From Pelomonas sp. CA6 (GTDB lineage: Bacteria; Pseudomonadota; Gammaproteobacteria; Burkholderiales; Burkholderiaceae_C): DNA of 64,000 nucleotides. This document shows, piece after piece, positions 58,250-64,000 of this stretch. The position numbers were made by a program, and so were the translations under genes. Each line of letters begins with the position of its first letter. The stretch's first letter is position 1. The notes under the pieces were generated by a model that made no database searches, was not told where the DNA came from, and was given only the letters and a program-made list of their open reading frames with translations. Location: NCBI RefSeq assembly GCF_022549225.1, contig NZ_JAKZFD010000004.1:310001-374000 (forward strand), given 5' to 3'.

Positions 58250-59791
58250 TCAGGCGGGCTTCAGGCGAAACACCGCCACCGTGTCCACCAGGGCCTGAGC
58301 CTGAGCCCTCATGCTGGCCGCTGCGGCGGCGGATTGCTCGACCAGCGCGGCGTTCTGCTGCGTGGCCAGGTCGATCTGCTCGACCGCGCTGCCAACCTGG
58401 CCGACATCGTCGCTCTGACTGGCGCTGGCCGCGCTGAGGTCGCCCATCAGCGCATGCAGACGCTGGATGGCGGCGACGATGTCGTCCATGGTGCGCCCCG
58501 CGCCGTGTACCTGCTGCACGCCGGCGGACACCTGGGTGCCGCTGTCCTGAATCAGGCCGCGGATCTCGCGCGCCGCGTCGGCGCAGCGACCGGCCAGACC
58601 ACGCACCTCGCTGGCCACCACCGCGAAGCCACGCCCCTGCTCGCCGGCGCGGGCCGCCTCCACTGCGGCGTTCAGCGCCAGGATGTTGGTCTGGAAGGCG
58701 ATGGTGTCGATCACGGCGATGATTTCGCCGATGCGCGCCGACGCGGAGGAGATCGACGCCATCGTGCGTACCACCTCCTTCATCAGGTCGCCGCCCTGCG
58801 CCGCGAGCCCGGCCGCCTCGCCCGCCAGCCGGCTGGCCGACTGCGCGTTCTGCGCGTTGTCGCGCACCGCGGCCCCCAGCCCGGACATGGTCTGGGCCGT
58901 CTGCTGCAGCGCGCTGGCCTGGCTCTCGGTGCGCTGCGACAGGTCCTGGTTGCCTTGCGCGATCTCGGCGCTGGCGGTGGCCACGCCCTCGGCCCCCTGG
59001 CGCACGCCCGAGACCAGGCGCACCAGCGCTCCTTGCATGTCGCGCAGCGCGCCGATCAGCGGACTCAGCTCGTCCTTCGCGTCGTCATGGACCTCGTGCG
59101 TCAAGTCGCCATCGCGGACACGCTCGGCCACGCGATGCGCCAGGGCCAGCCGCCGCCGCATCGCGGCGCGCAGCCACAGCGCGCTACCGACCAGACAGAC
59201 GGCCAGGCAGACAAAGACCGCCAGCAGCAGATACATGGTCTCCCTCACCGACTGGTGGATGCCATCGATGTCCCCGGACAGGCTCTGGGTCTGATAGTTC
59301 ACGGTGTCGTCCAGCACCTTCAGCAAGGCATTGCGCGCCGGGATCGTGCGGTCCACCAGGAAGGCAAAGGCCTCGTCCTTGCGGCCCTCGCGAATCAACG
59401 CCAGGTTGAGATCACCGACGCGCCAGAACTCCCGCAGCAGATCCGGAACCGGCACGAAACGCCGCCGCCCCTCCGGCGAAAACAGCCGCGACTCATAGTC
59501 GCGCGCCGCCTTCTCGATGGCCTGGCGTTTGGCGGCGATGTCGTCGATGGCGGTCTGCAGCTCGGCGGGATTGCGGGCCAGGATGGCATGGCGCAGCTGT
59601 AGCGACACCCGGGTGATGCTCAGCTCGATCGACGCGACATCGCTGAGCTGCGGGACACGGTTCTTCTCCGCGTGCTCGGCCAGGTCCTGCACCCGGTCCA
59701 GTTTCTGATAAGTCACGAACGCCGCCAGCAGGCAGCCGGCCATCAACACGGCCGACACGAGCAGCAGCCGTGCGATCAACCCAAGCCTCAT
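58250..59791 (-). CDS. Methyl-accepting chemotaxis protein
   Basis: This 513-residue receptor has an N-terminal transmembrane helix (about 7-28), a periplasmic four-helix-bundle ligand domain (4HB_MCP type, about 30-180), a second helix (about 187-208), a HAMP segment and a cytoplasmic signalling domain. The hairpin tip [20 protein letters not shown] is present. The C-terminus (VAVFRLKPA) lacks the CheR-docking pentapeptide. The start at 59791 gives the [19 protein letters not shown] signal-anchor; a longer upstream reading adds no domain. Ligand unknown. Confidence 0.94.
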   Translation of the reverse strand: MRLGLIARLLLVSAVLMAGCLLAAFVTYQKLDRVQDLAEHAEKNRVPQLSDVASIELSITRVSLQLRHAILARNPAELQTAIDDIAAKRQAIEKAARDYESRLFSPEGRRRFVPVPDLLREFWRVGDLNLALIREGRKDEAFAFLVDRTIPARNALLKVLDDTVNYQTQSLSGDIDGIHQSVRETMYLLLAVFVCLAVCLVGSALWLRAAMRRRLALAHRVAERVRDGDLTHEVHDDAKDELSPLIGALRDMQGALVRLVSGVRQGAEGVATASAEIAQGNQDLSQRTESQASALQQTAQTMSGLGAAVRDNAQNAQSASRLAGEAAGLAAQGGDLMKEVVRTMASISSASARIGEIIAVIDTIAFQTNILALNAAVEAARAGEQGRGFAVVASEVRGLAGRCADAAREIRGLIQDSGTQVSAGVQQVHGAGRTMDDIVAAIQRLHALMGDLSAASASQSDDVGQVGSAVEQIDLATQQNAALVEQSAAAAASMRAQAQALVDTVAVFRLKPA

Positions 59792-60053
59792 GGAGTGTCT
59801 CTTGTATTGAGATAAATGATTCAAATGATATTTGCATCGAATCTTCCTCCCCTGGAGTTCCCGGTCTGCGGGCCGCCCGGGCTGCCAATTTGTTCTCGCT
59901 TGCCCTCCCCGCGACGCGCCCGCGTCGCGGCCGCCTTGGGCACCGTCCAATTGCCCCGTCGCGTTGGGGCGTCTGTCGGATTTCCTGACAGCGGCGGACG
60001 CGGCGATGGCCCCTCCGGGTTTAATCCCCTGATATGACTGGGGATTTTCAGAC

Positions 60054-60068
60054 GGGCATAGGGATTGC
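60054..60068 (+). promoter_or_regulatory. Sigma-54-like promoter upstream of the PEP-CTERM gene
   Basis: GGGCATAGGGATTGC has the -24 GG and -12 GC of sigma-54 promoters with the required ten-base interval, and the TTGC box is perfect and followed by a T-run. The -24 box (GGGCAT) differs from TGGCAC at two positions. It lies about 65 bases before the PEP-CTERM ATG. In some bacteria PEP-CTERM genes are controlled by sigma-54 and PrsK/PrsR. The rest of the 340-base gap between the chemotaxis and PEP-CTERM genes shows no gene. Confidence 0.5.
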
Positions 60069-60131
60069 TTTTTTATCGCCCAGCGCCTATGGCGCCTCAC
60101 ATTCACAACAACAACCCCCTTGCCCCATCCC

Positions 60132-60626
60132 ATGAAGTCAGTGTCCTCCAAGCTTTCCGCCCTCGTCCTGCTGCTGGGCAGCAGCACCGCCTGCCTCGCC
60201 TCGCCCGTCTTTGTCGGCAGCTGGAATCTGTATTCCGGCGAATACTGGGGCGGCGGCAACGCCCCCACGCTGACCGGCCAGGAAGCCGCCGCCCAGCTGT
60301 TCGGCGGCGTCGCCAGCGACTACGTGATCTCCACCCAGGGCCAAGACGTGGCCAAGATCGACCACATGGCCTGGCTGGACCAGATCTACATCGGCGTGGC
60401 CAAGTTCGCCGAAGACTACAAGGTCGACAGCAACCACAACGGCAAGTACGACGTCCGCGGCGACACCAGCGCGATGGTGCGCGACAACGCCGGCAGCCGT
60501 AACGCGTTCAACTACGCCTTCCGCGTCGACAAGCCCACCAACCAGGTGCCCGAGCCCATGTCCGCCGCCCTGGTGGCGCTGGGCCTGGCCGGCGTGGCGC
60601 TGAGCCGCCGCCGCCGCGCGGACTGA
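60132..60626 (+). CDS. PEP-CTERM sorting-domain protein
   Basis: This 164-residue exported protein has a signal peptide (about 1-24, [16 protein letters not shown]) and a short central domain with [14 protein letters not shown] and a DSNHNGKYD acidic stretch that could bind calcium. The C-terminal signal is VPEP, a hydrophobic helix ([14 protein letters not shown]) and a basic tail (SRRRRAD). Exosortase would cleave it for delivery to the surface or matrix. The ATG at 60132 gives the best signal peptide; an in-frame ATG at 60120 adds four residues. Its terminator is at 60652-60685. It is unrelated in its central part to the PEP-CTERM protein at 14239-15003. Confidence 0.88.
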   Translation: MKSVSSKLSALVLLLGSSTACLASPVFVGSWNLYSGEYWGGGNAPTLTGQEAAAQLFGGVASDYVISTQGQDVAKIDHMAWLDQIYIGVAKFAEDYKVDSNHNGKYDVRGDTSAMVRDNAGSRNAFNYAFRVDKPTNQVPEPMSAALVALGLAGVALSRRRRAD

Positions 60627-60651
60627 GCCCCCGTCCCGCCTTCGGCGACCA

Positions 60652-60685
60652 GGCCGCCGCCCGCACCGGGCCGGCGGCCTTTTTT
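60652..60685 (+). terminator. Strong terminator after the PEP-CTERM gene
   Basis: GGCCGCCG and CGGCGGCC pair (8 bp) with a 12-base loop and are followed by TTTTTT. It separates the PEP-CTERM gene from the peptide transporter, which therefore needs its own promoter. Confidence 0.88.
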
Positions 60686-60844
60686 CATGGCGATCCGGCC
60701 GTCACGGTGACCTATGACACCTAGGGCTGTCCCTAGGTCGCACAAACGGGGCAAGGCCTGACCCTTGGCTGACAATATCGCGCCCGCCGTGGGGACCTCT
60801 TGCCCTGCTCCGGAGCTTTCCTTCTGACCCTATCGGAGCGTCGT

Positions 60845-62380
60845 TTGAACAAAATTCAAACCCCCGGGGCGCCGCAGCACACCATCCTCGGCCAACCCGA
60901 CAGCCTGTTCGTCCTGTTCTTCACGGAGATGTGGGAGCGCTTCTCCTACTACGGCATGCGGGCGCTGCTCGTGCTGTTCCTGGTCTCCGAAACCGCCAAG
61001 GGCGGCTGGGGCTGGAGCCGGGCCGAGGCAACCAGCCTCTACGGCACCTACACCATGCTGGTGTACCTGACGCCCATCCTGGGCGGCTACATCGCCGACA
61101 AGTTCCTCGGCACGCGCCGCGCGGTGCTGCTGGGCGGTTTCATCATCGCCGCCGGCCACGTCTCGCTGTTCTTCGACTCGCGCACCACCTTCTACCTGGG
61201 TCTGGCGCTGGTGATCGCGGGCACGGGCCTGTTCAAGCCCAACATCTCGGCCATCGTCGGCCAGCTCTATGACAAGGACAACGAAGGTGCCCGCGACGGC
61301 GGCTACACGCTGTTCTACATGGGCGTGAACGCGGGCGCCTTCTTCGGCATCTCGCTGTGCGGCTACATCGGCGAGAAGATCTCCTGGCACCTGGGCTTCG
61401 GTCTGGCCGGCGTGTTCATGATCCTGGGCGCGCTGCAGTTCTTCTTCAGCCAGGCCATCTTCGGCAAGATCGGCGGGGTGCCGGACCGCAGCGTCGCGCG
61501 CGTCGAGGAGGTGGACGACACGCCCAGCCATGTGGTGCGCGACCGCCTGATGGCCATCCTGGTGTTCTCCTTCTTCACCATCTTCTTCTGGTTCGCGTTC
61601 GAACAAGCCGGCGGGTCGATGACCATCTTCGCCGCCGACTACACCGACCGCGCGCTGGCGGGCACCGGCGGCCTGGTGTTCAAGATCATCAACTCGCTGA
61701 TGACCGTCATCCCGCTGATGATCCTGAGCTGGCTGCTGGTGCAGCTGCAGCGCGGCACCGGTTCGCGCTACCTGAAGGCCAACCTGCTGCTGTGGGGCGC
61801 GCTGGCCATCATCTGGGGCCTGGCGCTGTGGATGCTGGGCCGCGAGTTCGCGATGGAGCAGTCCGAAGTGCCGGCCACCTGGTTCGGCGTGCTGAACTCC
61901 TTCTTCCTGGTGATCCTGGCGCCGATGTTCTCCAAGATGTGGGAGCGGCACTGGAACCCCAGCGGCCCGGTGAAGTTCGGCGTCGGCCTGGTGCTGCTGG
62001 GCCTGGGCTTCGCGGTGCTGTCCTATGGCTCGGCCGGCATCCCGGCCGGCGCCAAGACCGCCCAGGTCAGCATGATGTTCCTGACCCTGGCCTACCTGCT
62101 GCACACCATGGGCGAGCTGTGCCTGTCGCCGGTGGGCCTGTCCTACATCTCCAAGCTGGCGCCGGCGCGCCTGCTGGGCCTGATGTTCGGCGTCTGGTTC
62201 CTGAACTCCGCGATCGCCAACAAGATCGCCGGCTCCACCGGGGCCTACATCGACGAGATCTCCAGCGCCTACTCGATGTCCACCTTCTTCCTGATCTTCA
62301 CGCTGATCCCGGCCGGTGCCGGGGTGCTGCTGATGCTGCTGAGCCCCTGGATGAAGAAGAAGATGCACGGCGTGCATTGA
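60845..62380 (+). CDS. POT-family proton-dependent oligopeptide transporter
   Basis: This 511-residue major-facilitator protein of the PTR2/POT family imports di- and tripeptides with protons. The FTEMWERFSYYGMRALLVLF motif (POT signature with E..ER), GGYIADKFLGTRRAV, GTGLFKPNISAIVGQLY and FAFEQAGGSM are conserved. It has about 14 transmembrane segments. There is no ATG near the N-terminus; a TTG at 60845 with GGAG eight bases upstream is the best start. A longer reading from 60800 lacks such a site. Confidence 0.95.
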   Translation: MNKIQTPGAPQHTILGQPDSLFVLFFTEMWERFSYYGMRALLVLFLVSETAKGGWGWSRAEATSLYGTYTMLVYLTPILGGYIADKFLGTRRAVLLGGFIIAAGHVSLFFDSRTTFYLGLALVIAGTGLFKPNISAIVGQLYDKDNEGARDGGYTLFYMGVNAGAFFGISLCGYIGEKISWHLGFGLAGVFMILGALQFFFSQAIFGKIGGVPDRSVARVEEVDDTPSHVVRDRLMAILVFSFFTIFFWFAFEQAGGSMTIFAADYTDRALAGTGGLVFKIINSLMTVIPLMILSWLLVQLQRGTGSRYLKANLLLWGALAIIWGLALWMLGREFAMEQSEVPATWFGVLNSFFLVILAPMFSKMWERHWNPSGPVKFGVGLVLLGLGFAVLSYGSAGIPAGAKTAQVSMMFLTLAYLLHTMGELCLSPVGLSYISKLAPARLLGLMFGVWFLNSAIANKIAGSTGAYIDEISSAYSMSTFFLIFTLIPAGAGVLLMLLSPWMKKKMHGVH

Positions 62381-62550
62381 TTCGGCTCGTTGGGACGGCG
62401 CCCCCCCGCGCGCGGCGGGGGCCTGTGTCTTGGCTTCCGGGCCGAGCGCCGGGCCGGCCCACGTGGCGATGTGCTGGCGGCTCAATGCCGCCGGCATCGC
62501 CGCCCCCGCGGGGGGCAGCCCAGCGGTCCCGCGGGGCGAGAGGCCTTAGC

Positions 62551-62952
62551 TCACAGCCATTCGGTCCACGCCATCAGCTCGCATTGCAGATGGTCGGACA
62601 GCCGCTCGGCGATGCGCGAGGCCTGGGTGGCGCTGGGCGCGCTGCCCAGCGCCAGCGCGCCATCGCTGCCGTGCAGCTGCAGGCGCAGCTCCCAGCGGTG
62701 GGGCTCGTGCTCATTGCCGGGCAGGTGGACGATGTCCACCGAGCGCACCTGCTCGAAGCGCGCCAGCAGCCGCCCGTTGCGGCTCAGCATGCGGTCGCGG
62801 CGATCCGCGGCCAGCATCCCCAGCCGGGAAACCAGCTCCAGCCGCAAGGCGCCCTGGCGCCGTATGCTCATCCGGCCGCCCGCGCGCCAAGCCAGCACCG
62901 GCCCGACGACACGGTCGCGCAAGACTTGACCCCAGCCGAATCCCTTGGCCAT
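62551..62952 (-). CDS. Unidentified small cytoplasmic protein
   Basis: This 133-residue protein starts at the ATG at 62952 with GGAGG close upstream. It has no signal peptide or convincing transmembrane helix. The central part alternates hydrophobic strands with charged loops (MLSRNGRLLARFEQVRSVDI, WELRLQLHGSDGALALGS) and ends in a helix (ASRIAERLSDHLQCELMAW). This strand-then-helix pattern resembles a PH-like fold, but that is an impression only. It lies between the peptide transporter (convergent) and a divergent glutamine amidotransferase-like gene. Confidence 0.65.
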   Translation of the reverse strand: MAKGFGWGQVLRDRVVGPVLAWRAGGRMSIRRQGALRLELVSRLGMLAADRRDRMLSRNGRLLARFEQVRSVDIVHLPGNEHEPHRWELRLQLHGSDGALALGSAPSATQASRIAERLSDHLQCELMAWTEWL

Positions 62953-63147
62953 CGCTCCTCCGCCGTCTGTTGCGGCCGCTTTCCCTTGTTGCCGATTGTC
63001 GCGCCTGGCCGCCCCGTTGCGCACCCCCGCGCCACGCTTCATGCGCTCTTGACGCCCAGCCCCGCAGTCTTGACGGTGTCTTGACGGCCCCGCGGGGAGA
63101 CTGGCGTCACCGCAACCACCGGCCGCGCCCGCGTCGCGGCCCACCCT

Positions 63148-63897
63148 ATGAGACCGATCGCCCTGATCCAGCACGAGCCCCACCAGGGCCCGGGGTATCT
63201 GCAGCAGTTCCTGGAACAGCAGGACCTGCGCTACCGACTGATCCGCCCCGACCTGGGCGACGCGATGCCGCGGCGTGCCGCGGACTTCGCCGGCATCGTC
63301 GTGCTGGGCAGCGAACACGGCGTGCATGACGACGTCGCCTGGATCGCGCCGGAACGCGCGCTGCTGCAGGACGCGCTGGCCCGCGAGGTGCCGGTGCTGG
63401 GCCATTGCTTCGGCGCCCAGCTGCTCGCCGTGGCCGCCGGCGCGCGCGTGGCGCGCAATGCCTGGCCCAACATCGGCTGGTCGCGCGTCTGGGTCACGCC
63501 AGACGCGCGCGCGCTGTTCCGCGGCGAGCCGCTGGTCGAGGTCTTCAACTGGCACTACGACACCTTCGAGATTCCGCGCGGCGGCCGCCGGCTGCTGTTC
63601 GGGCCGCACTGCCTGAATAAGGGCTTCGCGCTGGGCCCGCATCTGGCGCTGCAATGCCATCTGGAGGTGACCGAGAACAGCGTGCGCGACTGGTGCCGCA
63701 TGGGCCGCCACGAGCTGCAGCTGCAAGGACCGGCGATCCAGTCCGAGGCCGAGTTGCTGCGCGAACTGCCGCGCCGCACCCAGCGCCTGCACGGGCTGGC
63801 GCGCTGCGCCTACCAGCACTGGACCGCCGGCCTGCTGCGCCCACCGCGCGTGCGCGTCGGCGCCCCGTTCGCGGCCGCTCAGGCCATCAGCCGATAG
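63148..63897 (+). CDS. Class I glutamine amidotransferase-like protein
   Basis: This 249-residue GATase1-fold protein has the nucleophile elbow LGHCFGAQLLA with Cys87 and the His-x-Glu pair in CHLEVTENS (His171, Glu173). All three catalytic residues are therefore present. No synthetase domain is fused, and the family includes GMP-synthase-like amidotransferases with varied partners, so the acceptor is unknown. It ends 18 bases beyond the stop of the convergent kdpE gene, giving an antisense overlap of 19 bases. The 195-base gap upstream contains no clear gene. Confidence 0.85.
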   Translation: MRPIALIQHEPHQGPGYLQQFLEQQDLRYRLIRPDLGDAMPRRAADFAGIVVLGSEHGVHDDVAWIAPERALLQDALAREVPVLGHCFGAQLLAVAAGARVARNAWPNIGWSRVWVTPDARALFRGEPLVEVFNWHYDTFEIPRGGRRLLFGPHCLNKGFALGPHLALQCHLEVTENSVRDWCRMGRHELQLQGPAIQSEAELLRELPRRTQRLHGLARCAYQHWTAGLLRPPRVRVGAPFAAAQAISR

Positions 63898-64000
63898 CCG
63901 ACCGCGGTCTCGGTCAGCAGGTGGCGCGGCGTGGCCGGCTGCGCCTCCAGCTTCTGGCGCAGATTGCCCATGTACACGCGCAGATAGTGGTTGTCGTCCA
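63879..64000 (-). CDS. kdpE: KdpE response regulator, C-terminal end (partial)
   Basis: The last 39 codons of an OmpR-family winged-helix domain run off the end of the window. They read HYLRVYMGNLRQKLEAQ and LLTETAVGYRLMA. The HYLRVYMGNLRQKLE and ETxVGYRL patterns are those of KdpE, the potassium-responsive regulator of the kdp transport operon. The kdpD sensor and kdpFABC genes would lie beyond the window. Its 3' end overlaps the convergent amidotransferase-like gene by 19 bases. Confidence 0.85.
   Translation of the reverse strand, partial: DDNHYLRVYMGNLRQKLEAQPATPRHLLTETAVGYRLMA

Overview
The window is a contiguous stretch of a very GC-rich bacterial chromosome. Gene content and order point to a betaproteobacterium of the order Burkholderiales, most likely the Rubrivivax/Leptothrix/Roseateles branch. 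This rests on the recA-recX block beside sucCD, divergent mreBCD-mrdA-rodA and gatCAB, PEP-CTERM proteins, a PglL-type glycosylation gene and strong G/C bias at third codon positions. It is an inference from gene content, not from a database search. No rRNA, tRNA, CRISPR array or insertion sequence was seen.

Layout. 1-2577: a partial gene, then a Tat-exported phospholipase C with a small lipoprotein upstream. 2578-4826: an accessory patch of lower GC, with an intact HNH nuclease gene followed by a decayed hsdM-like (type I restriction-modification) relic. 4952-16092: housekeeping and signalling genes (ssb, cupin, recQ, two short exported proteins, a GGDEF/EAL protein, uvrA, a PEP-CTERM protein, a single-domain response regulator, an H1-like SWIB protein). 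16277-22484: an alpha-hydroxy-acid oxidase, then an iron-uptake operon (tonB-exbB-exbD-siderophore receptor-piuC) behind a Fur-like site.

22593-31998: a TerC/Alx-type membrane protein with a probable yybP-ykoY manganese riboswitch, a holin-like membrane protein, a periplasmic M48 protease, moaC, and a type IV pilin/glycosylation cluster (PglL-like, TfpZ-like, second O-antigen-ligase-like protein, pilin). The pilin gene has a sigma-54-type promoter, a CRP-like palindrome, and a class II cyclic-nucleotide phosphodiesterase gene upstream. 32118-34758: a Ser/Thr kinase-PP2C phosphatase-FHA set. 34777-43136: second TerC paralogue, sucCD, a DUF2889 protein, recA with an NTF2-like gene and recX, and an OmpR-type two-component system.

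43154-52656: cell-shape operon mreB-mreC-mreD-mrdA-rodA, divergent from gatCAB. 52679-64000: a CpdA-like phosphoesterase, a DUF4124 protein, pyrE, a second TonB-dependent receptor, xth, a chemotaxis receptor, a PEP-CTERM protein, a POT peptide transporter, a small unidentified protein, a glutamine amidotransferase-like protein and the 3' end of kdpE.

No completely new multi-gene system is evident. The points most worth a second look are the riboswitch with its Shine-Dalgarno-sequestering helix, the pilin cluster and its regulatory signals, the recA/NTF2-like/recX operon, the hsdM relic beside an intact nuclease, the small LxRVxxxGxR-motif exported protein, and the large hairpin in the mreB leader.
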